A DNA stretch of 64,000 nucleotides from Telmatactis stephensoni (GCA_029948255.1 JALIZF010001829.1:248001-312000), one strand, 5' to 3'. Positions 45,314 through 58,246 are shown, counted from the stretch's first letter. Notes: generated by a model from the sequence alone, not told the origin. A program made the numbers and translations.

Positions 45314-46096
45314 TCATGCTCGCTGGCCGTACACGAAAAATTCACCTTCGCCATCAGATAGAGGTTGCCACTCGGCTAAGGCCACATCTATTTCTATGCC
45401 CTTCAAACCAGCGTTTTTAAGGCTCTCTACAATGATCTCTTTACTCAGTTTGTAAGAATAAAACTTGTGTTTTCCGACCATATAAAACGATTGCTCCAAT
45501 GCTCCATGCATAACTAAAAAGCCACCAGGTTTGACAAGCTGTGCTAACTTTGCAACCACTTCTTTGTATTCGTTATCACTTTCAACCACCGCCTCAAGGC
45601 AAAAACTCGTAAATATCACGTCATAAGGTGGATGATATTCGGTGGACAGCCAAGCTGGAAGCTCCAAAGGATTGCTTGCCTTAACATCACAAGGAACAAG
45701 GGCTTTAATCTTCTGCCTTAAGTCAGCTTGTCTTTTATCTGCTTCTTGTTGACTTCCACCTTCTAAGTCCTTTACAATGAAGTCAAAAGTAGCCTTCCAA
45801 TCAAAAGCATCGGGAGCCCGCTTCACCCATTTTTCTGCAGCATTTCGGATAGCCTCGGTGTGCTCAGCAAATACTATGTGCTGTACATAAGGACAAGCAC
45901 TTATAAGCCGTGAAATGTTTGGGCCGCCACCATACTCGAGCAGCTTGAGATTGTTCTGCGAGCCAAATCGCTTCCAGAACTTGTGGAGATTTTGCAGTAC
46001 GTGAGGTTCAAAAGTAGGATCTTTGAAGTAGCAGTCGAGATATTCTTCAGTGCTGAAATGTTCAGTGTAATCTTTGACAATATTATCCACCATCAT
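45314..46096 (-). CDS. NNMT/PNMT/TEMT-family small-molecule N-methyltransferase
   Basis: A 260-residue S-adenosylmethionine-dependent methyltransferase in one exon, the usual size for this family (about 260-290). Visible features: N-terminal EEYLDCYF like the YL..Y motif of NNMT-type enzymes; glycine-rich SAM loop LLEYGGGPNIS (about residues 52-62) followed by a strand carrying VFAEHTEAIRNAAEKW; YDVIFTSFCLEAV; KPGGFLVMHGAL; and a C-terminal FYSYKLSKE stretch. Likely substrates are small amines or nicotinamide-like compounds in the cytosol; the exact substrate cannot be read from sequence. Starts at the first of two adjacent ATGs. Tail-to-tail with ADAMTS-B. No introns, unlike its neighbours, which could mean retroposition. 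Confidence 0.85.
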   Translation of the reverse strand: MMVDNIVKDYTEHFSTEEYLDCYFKDPTFEPHVLQNLHKFWKRFGSQNNLKLLEYGGGPNISRLISACPYVQHIVFAEHTEAIRNAAEKWVKRAPDAFDWKATFDFIVKDLEGGSQQEADKRQADLRQKIKALVPCDVKASNPLELPAWLSTEYHPPYDVIFTSFCLEAVVESDNEYKEVVAKLAQLVKPGGFLVMHGALEQSFYMVGKHKFYSYKLSKEIIVESLKNAGLKGIEIDVALAEWQPLSDGEGEFFVYGQRA

Positions 46097-46570
46097 TTAC
46101 TTGTGATCATCAGGCCAGCCACAACAAAAGTGGTCAGAAGTCACATGACCATGCAGGACGACACGACGTCCCGTGCGTGTCAGAGCATTGCGTGATCCAT
46201 GTGGCGAGGCTACATGGGAGTAGTGGGGTAAAACATTTTTAGAATAGTTTAGAAATCATGTGACCCACGATAAATTTTCGAGACGTGGTTAACGTGAAAA
46301 GTACAAGAAGTGTGTTGATTTAAACAGCACCAATCACAGACTTGGAAAGGAGGGAAAGGACCAGGAAGGGAAGAGGGGAAGTGGAAGTGAATTTTTTTAG
46401 ATAACTCTTATTTCAAATGATGTGTATGTTATCATAAAATTACGCAAAATATTTGAAAGCATCAAGCTAATGTAAAGAGTTTAGGTAGTTTTTTTTCGTT
46501 GAAACCTGAATTTTAAGCCAAGAAAAATTTGAGAAGAGAAATAGAACCCATTAAAAACAGGAAAAAAAAG

Positions 46571-46648
46571 ATGGATTTTTAATTTCATTGGTACTCGAAC
46601 TAATACACCAGTTCATTTGCTTACCGTTGACAGCCGTTGAAGGAGCCT
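46571..46648 (+). repeat. left member of a distant inverted pair
   Basis: GATTTTTAATTTCATTGG(T)ACTCGAAC ... TACACCAGTTCATTTGCTTA CCGTTGACAGCCGTTGAAG recurs as its reverse complement at 49688-49767, 3.1 kb away, with one ~14-bp indel. Confidence 0.75.
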
Positions 46649-48781
46649 TCTTCACTATGAAGACAAACGAAGTTTACCTAAGGGGGTTAGTAAGGGATAG
46701 TAAGGCAATCACTTCAAAGACTTTAAAGAACTTGAAGACCACAGGCAGATTAATCTTTTGCTGTCTATGTTTGAACACCGGTGTTATCGATCCACTTGTA
46801 AATATGCGGTCATTTAGGCGGCTTTTCGGTAAGTAAGCGCAAAATATATCATTTTATCGTATCAATTCTAGGAATGCGTTTTCTTACTAAACCGAGATTT
46901 AGCGGTCAAGGATCGAAACAACCGGTATTCTCTTCACCACTACAGCACATTCACTATTTTCTGGTCAAATATTAAACCGCAATACAAGAAACGGCCGGGC
47001 AAGTTAGACAACAACAAGTTGCAACAGTAACAACTGGCGATGTAATTTCATAAAAGTTGGTGGTTAACTTTTGGTTAGTAATATTTGACTTATTTTAACC
47101 ATCAAAGAGTAGAATTAACCGTCAACCGCCAAAACACCGAATTTCTCACCGTCAACCGTCAAAGCTATACCCCGCCCATTGAGACCCTCAGGCATGCGCG
47201 CGCGAGCAAGAGGAATTAATCCATTGTGTTAAATAGTAGTTAATAGTTAAAATAAAATATAAAGAAAACAATGGAAATAAGGTCTATCAGAGTCTATTAG
47301 TCTACTAACTACTTCTCGGGTTTATTGTAATCGGCTCCATACCGAATTCAAGATTAGATAGTTCTGTTCACATGACCTTATATCGATCAAACAATTCCCA
47401 ATAAACAGATTATAAAAAGGTGTTGTTCGCACGGCTATCAAATCAACTCTTTTCCATATCTGGGCAGGCATTACCTTATTTGGAAGTCATGTAGATCCAT
47501 TTTTGTTGATTTTCTGCCATATCTTAAACGGTCAAAAATTTGATCAAAACTTGCAGATATTGTAGCGATGAAACATCATATTGTCTACCATCTTGAAAAT
47601 GACTTAGAGACCAAGCATTTCGATAAACAGGAAGTCCAATAGTAAAAACACAGGAAACCCGCGCGAACGACACCAATTGTTTGATATGTCACCATGTACG
47701 GTGATTGCGTTTTCGCAGTGGTTTCTCTACAATGTAGGCCGACCGAGCCTAGATTTAGAGTAACTTGCATGTCTTATGCTACAAGACAAAGAGAAAATGG
47801 ACATTTCAACAGCGCATATGGCTATCGACCTATCAGACATAACCTCTTATCTAAAACTTTTAATTCGTTTGTCAAATGATTCGTCCCAAGACAATTCCTA
47901 ACCGCTACTGCGAAAGAAAATTTGCTGAACAATTCATCTTTTTGGGGTATACACTACAGTCAGAACAGTGCTTGTGATTTGTTCAAATAACAAAGAACAG
48001 TAAAACAAAACAAAGGACAAAGACTGTAGAACAAAAGGCAATTGTTCATTATAATAATCCACACATTCTTTGTTATTTTGTTATTTGAACAAATCACAAG
48101 CTCCATCTTTTTTCGGTAGAAAAAATATGTTTTATATACTGAGGGGAGCTTCGAATTCATCCCCTTTTTATCCTTCTTTTGCCATTACAACTATTATATA
48201 TAGTGAACATGGCGTTCCAGTCCCGCATAAACCAAATCTGTCATGCACCCGAACCTTCAACTTCATCTCTGTCAGTGAAAAATGAACAGTGCTTGTTATC
48301 TTTAAGCCCGTCGCACACGTTGAGAAACTGTGTGAGGAAACTGGTACGCGAGGCACTTTTCTCGTCGTGTGCTCGTTTACCTGCTCTGTTTTTGGCCTCG
48401 CGTAGCCAAAGATGCAACGTTTGCGGCGAGAAATCGTCTGAGCTAAGTGCCGCCTCGTGCGTGGCAGTTTCCTCAGTTTCCTTTTGCGGCGGGCTTTACA
48501 CATCGCAACACAACCAATTTTCTTGACATTGTAAACATTAAGCCCCATCCTTTAAACTATGGTCACTCAATAATGTTTTTTTCTTTCATATTTTGTTTTC
48601 GTGAACATCATTATGCAAGTTCCATTTTGCATTTTAATTGGCTACTGGTTTGCTACAAAACGGGCACCTTTTGCACCATTTTTCTCCAACATTACGCGCA
48701 GCACAGAGCCGTTCCGCTGTGTGGCCATTTCTGTATAAGAGTTGCACGAGGTTTAGAATCGCGGAGTTCTACTTCTGTTAT

Positions 48782-48929
48782 ATTCGTTCGTTCGTCCGCG
48801 TCCGTCCGTCCGTCCGTCCATCCGTCCGTCCGTTCGTCCGTCCGTCCGTTCGTTCGTTCTTTCTTTCTTTCTCTCTTACCTTCTTTGTCCCTTTCTCTCT
48901 TTCTTTCCTTCTCTCTTTCTTTCTTTCTC

Positions 48930-48969
<40 letters not shown>

Positions 48970-49135
48970 ACTTTCTTTCTCTCTTTCTTTCTCTCTTTCT
49001 TTCTCTCTTTCTTTCTCTCTTTCTTTCTCTCTTTCTTTCTCTCTTTCTTTCTCTCTTTCTTTCTCTCTCTCTTTCTTTCTTTCTTTCTTTCATTCTTTCT
49101 TTCTTTCTTTCTTTCTTTCTTTCATTCTTTCTCAA
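48782..49135. repeat. (TTCG/TCCG)n then (TTTC)n(TCTC)n tract
   Basis: TCCGTCCG units grade into TTTCTTTC/TCTCTTTC over about 350 bp. The Ser/Phe/Leu-rich ORFs across it are artefacts. Confidence 0.95.
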
Positions 49136-49687
49136 TTTTTGTATTCATAGTATGGCATTATTCAATCCGTTCGTAGAATGACATTATTCAATCCGTTTCC
49201 GTATAGCCTAGATTTGTACAGGAACGCTACTGCTACTTTGTTTGAACAGCTTAATTAATTTCGTTCAGACTCACACGTGTCGGTGACCAAAGTGAGAAAC
49301 GTGCCTATACACTATACACCTTTCGTGTTTATTTTGATGACTATTGACATTTCTTTCCACAAACCAGCAAAAATCATTTTGTCATATGTAAGCCTTTTAC
49401 GTAATAATGAACTTTGTATTGTAAACGTGTTACATTTATGAACAACAATTGTACAAAAAAAATAAAACAATGTTAAAAAATACGACAAAGTGTTTCTTTT
49501 TTTGACAAGTTTCGGTTCAGCCTTGAAAGATTAAGCAACAAAAAGGAAATTGGCAAGAAAATAAGTGATTGAATGAGAGTTACTGTTCTAGTCGGTACCT
49601 GAGACACTGTAGCCAGGGGGCAGGCTGAAAGGAGGATATAAGAAAAGTAACCTGATCAGTAAACAACTGAGTGGCTTTAAAATTCTT

Positions 49688-49767
49688 CAACGGCTGTCAA
49701 CGGTAAGCAAATGAACTGGTGTAAGAAATAAACTATTTGTTCGAGTGCCAATGAAATTAAAAATCCT
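49688..49767 (-). repeat. right member of a distant inverted pair
   Basis: Reverse complement of 46571-46648 with one extra ~14-bp segment (AATAGTTTATTTCT on the minus strand). The pair could be the ends of a ~3.2-kb element or two solo copies. Confidence 0.75.
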
Positions 49768-50030
49768 GTACAGATTGAAAAAAAAAGAGAAACTGGATGA
49801 ATTTGTGATAAAGGGATTTTGTGAAAGCTCCTCAACAAAGCCAAGAGCTAATCGATCAAAATAGGGCAAGGAGAAAAAATCGTGCATGAAGGAGTTCAGA
49901 AAAGAAAGACTCACAAGAAATTAAATGAGCTAGGAAGACTGAAATAATATATAGCTAGGGAACACAAAAGAACATGAACTAATGAACTATACTAGAATGA
50001 ACTATGAACTAAGAATGAACTAAGAAAAGA

Positions 50031-50216
50031 AAGAAAGGGAGAGGGAGAAAGAAGAGAGAAACGAAGAAAAGAGAAATCAAGAGGGATAAAGATAGAAAGA
50101 AAGAAAGAAAGAAAAAAGGAAAGATAGAAAAAAGAAAGAAGGAAAGAAAGATAGAAAGAAAGAAAGAAAGAATGAATGAATGAATGAAAGAAAGAAAGAA
50201 AGATAGAAAACGGAAA
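50031..50216. repeat. (GAAA)n tract
   Basis: AAGAAAGAAAG runs with GATAGAAA and GAATGAAT interruptions. Confidence 0.95.
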
Positions 50217-53200
50217 GAATTTCCATAGAAGTGGAACGACAAACCATTGCTTTTTAATGAGTAATTTGTCACCTTTTCTAGTCCTTTTTAACACAATAAT
50301 TACGCTTGTTTTTGTGTAATAACGCTTGTTTTTGTGTACGAGTACCTGTAGTGTTGTACGAACTCCATGTGACCTTTCTTTTGTATTCACCGCGCGGTCA
50401 ATTGGCTAGTGGCCAGCACTCTGGATCTGGTGATCCAGGCAGCCTAACAACAACAAAGCATAGATTCCTTGCACTAGCAAGTCACCCTATCATTTCCGCT
50501 CAAATCTAAGCAAAGGAATTCAAGGAATTTTGTGGTTTTCCTTGACTGATCCAAGCGCATTCCTTTGGCAGTGTCCTTTTACGACAAACAACCTCGAAGT
50601 ATTTTTCACGGGCTTAACGAGTCTTGTGATTGGCTCATACGTGGTGACGTCATTTTTCAAACCTTGCCACACGGCAAATGTTGTTGTTTTAGGTTCGAAG
50701 AGCAGTCGACTTGAGAATTACTCCAAATTTAACCATTTATAACTCTTTTTTTCATCAACTAAAATGCTCTAAGACAATCTTACAGGATATTCCAACTCTG
50801 CACTTTGGACTGTTTAGCGTTTTAACCTAAGGTAAGGCTAAAATGGACGCTTTAGTTATAGTATTTATTCCATGCAAAAGATAATGTCTGATTTGGAAGT
50901 CAAACTACAGGACAATTTTTTTTCCTCTTTCGTCACCTTGCAAGTATTTTACTAGTTATGAATGACTAGCTGTTCAGTAGCCAGTACCTTCGGCTCTTGA
51001 CTTTCCAGAAATCTTGTGAAGAGCCTCTGTGTTAAAGAAATATTAAAATGTTTTTAGTTTCTGATAAGAGAAAGAATATTGATGACCGATTCTTAGAAGC
51101 TTATCTCCGTACACCGTTTTGGACAGACCAAGAATAACCCCAAAATATTACAATAGTTTATGGTTTAACATATGAAAAACCTAATTTAGCCTCATGTTAC
51201 TGGTATATAATTCTGGTACCGTACTAGCTTTGTTGAATTAGTATAAGCTTACTAATATCTGCTCTTAAAAATGTTCATCAATTTTGTGATCCTCTAATTT
51301 TAGCAACTCCCATTTCTTAATATATTGATAATTTTGAAATTTCTGATACACGTCCCATTTTCCCGATGAAAATTCTTAGATTTTATTTATATTTCAGTAC
51401 ATATTGTTATTCATTTTTGATTTTTTTAAATACAAGTTTCCTTGTTTGCAAACCCAATTGTACAAATTCTGACCGGTGCGAAAAAAAGTCATTGGCGGCT
51501 ATATCTAAATTCACGACAGTATAAAAGGCACAAGAATTCTGACAAGAATTGAATACCTCGAGCTCTGTTTTCACCGCGAGATGTAAATAATTTCAGTGAG
51601 ATATTTGCTCTGTGACCAATCCAGACGACATGTGTCAATCATATGCTATATTATTAACAACTACAGAAATTCTAAAATTCTCTACTAAAAGTAGCTAATT
51701 TTCCCTTGTGAACACTATTCCTTACAAGAAAAATCCAGAGCCAAAAATGTCTGAGAAACTATAACTTAAATTGCTGTGGTTTCTGTATAGCTATGATGTG
51801 CATCTGTTTATTGAATATTTTTAGGAAAACCATTACTTAATCTATAGATGTGGGAATTACTGGCCATATCTAAAAAATCTTGTTCTTTTTTGCCAATAAC
51901 AATCCGCATCCTCTAATATGCATACAAAAATAATCTTTTCAAATTATTTATTTCAGATTTGATCCCTATTTAACTTCCTCATTTCTCCTATTACTCTTAA
52001 AACCATTGATGTAAACATTTTATTGGAAGAATGCAATAAATTATAAATTCATTCCTCACTAATGATTTCTTTTCTTACTATTTTTGCTAGACGCATATAT
52101 AATCCGATTGTTTTTATGTATACTACTGATATTTTTGCTCTACATAAAAATATATGGCTTATGTTATTATTTCAAATCCAGATGCAAGCATTAATATGTA
52201 TACAGTCATTAAAAATGCAATGTTTGGTCTGTGAGGCCTTGATATGTTTTATAGCTTGAGTGCAAATTTAAGTGTGGTTGCAAAAACATGGAAATTATAT
52301 ATGTATGCACTTGAGTAACACAAAGATGTTCTCCTATAGCAACCAAATTAGTGTTTAACTGCTAGCTACACCATTTTCTACGGTTATTTTAAACTTGTTA
52401 ACTTTATTTTCTGACTTTTAGCGTGTTGAACAATTAATTGACCATGTAGCTGACTGTTTATAGATATAAAATTCTGCACATTTTATCATTCTTTTTGTCT
52501 TTCCTTTCTCTTTTCTGTTTTGTTTCAGTTGGAAGGCATCTTGTTTATGAAAAATACAGGAAATTGAAAAAAAAAAAAAAAGAATAAACAAACATGAACA
52601 AAATGAAAGAAAATTTGGAGAATAATTCAACTACAAACTAGTAGTATCAATGATATTTGATAAAGCCTGGTTTCCATGACGACAGAAGCAGAAACAGGAA
52701 GCAATATATATATACTGACCCAGTGTTGCCATTTCTCACCTATATAGGTGTGAAAAAATAGACAAGCAACATTCATTAGTGAGTCTGCCTATGCTTTTGC
52801 TTCTATTGCTCATGAAAGCCATGCTTGAAGATGCAGACTGGTTGGGATATTCTACTTATAACACCATAGATCAGGTCGCTTACTTTATGTATTTGCATAG
52901 TTAATTTGTCTCTATATGTTATGAATATAAACCCATCACAGGAACTCCATGCATTTCCTTTCATTAACTTTAATATTATGTTCTCTATGAAAATATAAAC
53001 TTCGGTCCTCTCTTCTTCTGGCTTACCTTTGTCATATGCAATGGGTAACAATAACTGTTGAATCCTTGTCCTTGATCCTTATCATATCTTCTGTCTATCT
53101 AATTGTTGATATTTTAGAAGAGTAACTAATTGTTAGTTGTCGCCTGGGGAAATTTTATGGATACATTAATTAAATCCATTATCGTTTCGATTTTGGAGAG

Positions 53201-53409
53201 TATGGGGGAATTGCATCTGAAAATATCATGATGATAATTGATTTGTTTTGGTTTTGGTTCTTAGCTTTGAAAGTAATCTTGTAACTATATTCTGTGTTTA
53301 TGAGACACAAGGTATTTACATAGTATTGGTTCAAATAAGCTCATTTAAAGGCATTGAATGTTGGACCATTAATGTGTATATATTTAACCTTATTCCCTAG
53401 GTAACTATT

Positions 53410-56400
53410 ATGTTCAAACTTTGTGTTGTGGGCAGTGGTGGAGTGGGCAAGAGCTCTGTAACAATACGATACTTGAAAAATGAATTCACAGAGGTATGTA
53501 TTTTGATGATTTAAGATCTGATTTTTGACTGGATCAATGTGAAAAATATTCCTGTCTAGACAGACTTAGCAAACATCAGACATAATATGAGAATGGCATT
53601 TCAAGTTTACAATTACAATTAGTGTGAAAGTGCCATGTGGTACGTGACATCAGCTTGCCAATATTGATTGTTGTCTACAAGACATTCCAAATTCTTGCCA
53701 TGAATTGGACATGCTCAAGCTGTGTTACCATGGAGTTTAATCACAAATTATTATACAAAAAGTACTTCATCCTATTCATTGATTACATAACTGTACAATC
53801 ACAACATTGCCAACATCAATGTAATATATACAATATGAGTGGCCTTGTTGTATATGATATACAAACACAAGCTGTAGGCAAGTGTTTTTGTATCGCACAT
53901 ATATACAACACTGACATGAATAGTGTATATTACTTATCAAACATCTAGACTAGTTCCTTCATGTTTTACTAAAATTTTAGAATTAAAAGTGAATCTGGCC
54001 GAGAAAATCTGAACTAAACTTTATGCAAATCAGTATGATTCTCTATCAATATATATACAGACTCCTTCACGGTCATGATTTTGTATTGAATGTGTTTTCT
54101 CATGAATTATAAATGAGTTTGATAAAGTCATTTAAAACATTCATCAGCACTGGCAGGGCTGCATTTCAATGTGTATTTTGTTTGCTAAATCTAATATCAT
54201 GCATGCAACCATACAATTAACCCCTGTTATGACGTCTGAAGCTTGCCTTAATTGGATAGTTAGAAAAATGCATCAGGCACTACAGGTACATTACTGTGAC
54301 CTTATTCCATGTGCTATATTACTAGTATTGTCACGCCACAGTAACTGCCTCAATATCAATTACAAATAATGTGCTAGACCAAAGGTTGTGCAATTTGATA
54401 ATGAGACTCATAAGCTAGATTTTAAGTACAGTTATGCCCCCTTGCTCAGTGAGTGTCTATTTGATGTAAAGCTTGAAAGTAACTTTGACTTCCTGATCCA
54501 TTTAAAGTATTTCTTTCATGCGTCAGACAGTATCTAGTTTCATTAAGAACTTAAAACAATCAAAAGAAAAACCACAGTCTATTTTGAGGGTCAAATATCC
54601 CAAGGAGGAACATATTAGATTTTGTCTGACTGTGAAAATTGCTTGGTCACGGATAACATGGCCACACGGCCACAGCACAGCAAAGTTATTTATGTATGGT
54701 AGGAATTGCAAATGTTTCATAGACAACACGTAATTCTTATTCACTAACTCATACAAACTGCTCTATTGCAAGGAAAACAAAATGATCTTAATTGTTTCTT
54801 GATGCTTATAATAAGTGAAATCTGAAAATCTTGTTTTAGAGGTGAAAAATGTATTTGTGGATGGTATAAGGATAAATAAGGTTTACAACTAGGTTATATT
54901 CATCTCATCTAGAATAATTTAAGTAAAAAATTGTTTTAATTTCTAGTTTTGAACTGTAGCTCAACAACTCTTAATGCATGCTAAAAATAATATTGATGTA
55001 ATCTTAATATTTGAAATATTTTAATCATATTTCCTTCTCTTCCTCAACAGTATTATGACCCAACATTAGGTAAGTTAATAAAATTATGATATAATTTATA
55101 TGATTATTTAAGGAATAAAAAATGGTTTCCCGTGTTTAGCCTGATCAAAACACGCGTGATGTTGGGAGAACACGAGAGAGCATAGTGGAAGCACGAGCCA
55201 TAGGTGAGGGCTTTCACAGCTCTCGAGTGTTCTCCCAACACAAGTGTTTTGATCAGGCTATCGGACATGGTAAACCATTTTTTATTTCTTTTATAAAATA
55301 ATGCAAATAGACGAAAATAGGAAAAAGAACACCGGCGAAAAAACAAATTGACGTGAGCGTGTTTGATACTCTCATCAAACACGGGTTTTCAGCCAATCAT
55401 AGCACGTGTTATATAAGAGTTATTTTATAAAATATATTAATTATTCTAGTGTGAGTGGGTTGAAGGCAGGGGAGGGGGTGGGGGTAATATAGAAGATAAA
55501 AAGACCTTACCCCTCCACTGACTGAACTTTTCTTGCTTTCATGTGCAGAGGAAGTATACAGAGCACAGGTATTAATAGTTATTATAGTTATATTAATAGT
55601 TATTAGTTATTAATAGTTTATGATACTGCCGTCATGATATTAATAGACGTATAACATTATAGTAATGTCATTGTATAATGAAAGACTTCATGTCTCTGAG
55701 AAAGAACAGATAAGTGTGAAGTTCTTTACCGCACAATTCAGGGGCAGATTTGGGGGAGAGGACTTCTGGGGATGCCTACCCCACCCCCCTCCCCCCTCCC
55801 CGAGTTGCAGGCGAACAACTTTTTATATTACTTATCAAACTTCTTGTTAAGTTAGGTCGACAGGGCAAAAAAAACATTTTACAGCCTCCATTTATAAGGA
55901 CACCATAGGTTTTTAAGCAGTTTTACACACAAGAACAAAATATCAAATTTGGTGCATGCGTTTCGTAATGTATAAAGAACGAGAGAGCGTGTTATATCGG
56001 TGGATAAAGATCCGAGCCGAAGGCGAGGATCTTTAGACCCGATATAACGCGCTCTCGAGTTCTTTATATTACTTATCAAACGTCTAGTTGTCAATTATCA
56101 TATTGGACCAGAATTTTTCCAAGTTTGACTACTTTTGGCTTAGAAAATCCAACTTCAAGTTTATGCAAATGAACAAAAATCTTTATCCGATATAAAGATC
56201 TACGTTCCGGTAGTGATTTCCATTGTGTTTTCTAATGAATTATTAATGAGTTTGATAATGAGATATAATGCCCTGTACTTTGGGAGAGGTGACATTTTGA
56301 TCAGCAGAAAAATCATTGTTTTAATAGATATCCCCACGAAGCTTTATTTTAACGTCTCAAGGTTTTGTAAAAAGTTTTTATTATTAAAGCCAGTAAAAGT

Positions 56401-58246
56401 ATAGCAGTTACTGTTTTTCAGACTTCATCATCAGTTAAAATTTTCAAGATAAAGCTGATTTTGGCCAAGAAAATCCAAGTTAAAGTTGCATGCAAATCAG
56501 GATCATAAATCTCTTGCTCATTTAAAAACTCCATTGCTGTTATGATTTTCTATTGTCAGTGTTTTCTCATAATTAAATTATTAATGAGTTGATAACTATG
56601 TTTATAATGTACATTTATGTACGTTACATTTCAGATTCAATACAATGGTAGGGTTTACAATATAGAAATAGTTGATACAGCTGGACAAGAGGAATTCAGT
56701 TCCTTCCGTGACTCATCTCTCTCAACTGGAGATGCTTTTCTAGTGCTTTTTGCAATCAATTCAGTTTCAAGTTGGCATGAGCTCAAAGACTTACGTAAAA
56801 AAATCATTCATGAACATGAGAACAAGTGTAATACAACAATACCAATGGTCATCGTAGCAAATAAAGTGGTATGTCAAACATTTCTGTAAAAAGATGGGAG
56901 AGGAGCAGGTAGAGGGAGGGGGGAGAGAAGAGAGACAGGAGTGTATTTTGAATAAAATTTTATTGTCATTAAAGTGCACCTAACCCCCTGTTATTTCCCA
57001 TTTTGATGAAAAGTTGGAGTATTTCTAATGATTTGTATGAAAACATTATGCAATTTAAATGAATTCCAAATTTTCTTACAGAATTTTAAAGTTTTGAGGT
57101 CCAAAGATAAGTCTGGATAGATGTCACACTCTTTTGTACGTTTTAAAAGTCTATTGTGCAGTACAAAAGAGTGTGACATCTACCCAGGCAGAAATTTATT
57201 TACTCCTACTTCAGACTCTTAGGAATTGCAGCTTTTGTTGGGCTTTTTTCACCTATAAATATGAAAAATCAGTTTTCATCAGCTTTGAGTGAAATTCAAA
57301 GTGTATTCAAATCCACATCACTTCAGCAATCGAATTAGTCAACCAAGTTCACATATATTCTCAGGTGTACCACCACAGGAAGCTCAAAGTCCCTTTCTGC
57401 GGATGTTTAAAATTGTGTAAAAGCTTTGGAATTCATTCAAGTCGAGTCATTTTATTTTAGATGTTCTTAGAAATGGTCGTACTTTTTATCAAAATTGGAA
57501 ATAACAGGGTTAGGCACACTTTGATATTGTTATTAAATTGATAATTATTTTGTACTTTAAGGACTTAGAAGATGAACGTGAGACCAGTAAAGATGAAGTA
57601 ATGGAATACTGCAATTCAATGAATACACCACTAATTGAAACATCAGCAAAGGTGTGTTTTTTGTTGTTGTTGTTGTTTTCTTTTTGTTTTAGTTGCTGTT
57701 GTTTATTGTTGTTGTTGTTTTTTTTTGCTAGAGAATCATTGCTGAAACGTTTTTATTTATCTTCAGACATCCTCCACATGCACGTAGAGTACCCCTGTCC
57801 CTTCAACTCCCCCCTCCTTCCCCTTCTCCCACTGACTCCATTTCCCTAAACCCTCCCCTTCCTCCTCTTTCCCATCTCCCCTCCTCTCCCTTTCCCTCTA
57901 CTTCCTCTCTCCCCCTCTTCTCTTTGTCTCCTTCCCTCCCTCCCTCTCCCCATCTCCCTCCCCCCTCTTCATCGGTCCTCTCTCCTTCATCCCTCCACCT
58001 CTTCTGTCTCCCATTCTCCTCCCTCTCCCCCAGTGTCCCAGATACAGAGGTACTCACTGTATCCTTTGGTACTTTGTTTATTAAGAATACTTTTGTGTTT
58101 GTCTGTCATAGACTGGTCTAAATGTACGAGAAGCTTTTGAACTCATGATGAGACAAATTCATCGTATTCAACCATCTTTGTTAGAAAGAATTGTTCCTAA
58201 CAATATTGAAGAGAATGGCAAGAAAAAGGACTGTATAATGCTATAA
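53410..58246 (+). CDS. Ras-family small GTPase with CaaX box
   Basis: Exons 53410-53493, 55051-55069, 55549-55568, 56635-56868, 57562-57651, 58112-58246 join to 193 residues. All G motifs are present: G1 GSGGVGKSS, switch I YYDPTLEEVYRAQ, G3 DTAGQEEF, G4 NKVD (split by an intron), G5 ETSAK. It ends KKKDCIML, a polybasic stretch plus CaaX; the terminal Leu favours geranylgeranylation, so membrane attachment is expected. The residues matching Ras G12, G13 and Q61 are intact, predicting a normal GTPase cycle. Closest in feel to the Ras/Rap/RERG-type branch; orthology not assigned. The ATG follows a TAG acceptor by 10 bases, so 5' UTR exons lie upstream. Introns carry foldback elements. Confidence 0.9.
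55051..55568 (+). CDS. Ras gene micro-exons (55051-55069 and 55549-55568)
   Basis: Two exons of 19 and 20 nt encode YYDPTL and EEVYRAQ, the effector loop (switch I), split within one Glu codon (G|AG). Both have clear acceptors (CTCAACAG, TGTGCAG) and donors (GTAAGT, GTATTA). Skipping either would shift the frame; skipping both removes 13 residues in frame and would delete the effector loop. Confidence 0.8.
55119..55281. repeat. foldback element in Ras intron
   Basis: AAATGGTTTCCCGTGTTTAG CCTGATCAAAACAC pairs with GTGTTTTGATCAGGCTATCG ... GGTAAACCATTT, with GATGTTGGGAGAACACGAGA / CTCGAGTGTTCTCCCAACA inside. Lies between the two micro-exons. Family of 14711-14845. Confidence 0.85.
55966..56072. 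repeat. foldback element in Ras intron
   Basis: AATGTATAAAGAACGAGAGA GCGTGTTATATCGG pairs with CGATATAACGCGCTCTCGAG TTCTTTATATT; GATCCGAGCCGAAGGCGAGG ATC at the tip. Confidence 0.85.
57114..57187. repeat. palindromic element in Ras intron
   Basis: GATAGATGTCACACTCTTTT GTAC pairs with GTACAAAAGAGTGTGACATC TACC; short loop. Confidence 0.85.
57790..58035. repeat. CCT/CTCC-rich low-complexity tract
   Basis: About 245 bp of C/T-rich sequence upstream of the last Ras exon. It may extend the polypyrimidine tract, but the acceptor itself is the CATAG at 58107-58111. Confidence 0.85.

Larger units (their letters stand above)
46097..53409. other. gene-poor region between methyltransferase and Ras gene
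   Basis: No protein-coding gene supported. It holds an inverted pair of ~75-bp sequences (46571-46648 and 49688-49767), long TTTC/TTCG tracts (48782-49135), GAAA tracts (50031-50216) and AT-rich single-copy-looking sequence at 50900-52700. A 5' UTR exon of the Ras gene could end near 50829 at AACCTAAG/GTAAGG, which would place the promoter at about 50.6 kb near a TGACGTCA (50645-50652); this is a guess. 52735-52805 matches part of the 78-bp repeat family seen near 1.9 and 58.9 kb. Confidence 0.5.

Noticed and set aside
48447..49181. 244-aa and 170-aa ORFs with Phe-Leu-Ser repeats
   Set aside because: Produced by TTTC/TCTC and TCCG tracts; no start context, splice signals or domain.
50530..50742. 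70-aa ORF considered as a first coding exon of the Ras gene
   Set aside because: The Ras protein is complete from the ATG at 53410; the region may at most hold a 5' UTR exon.
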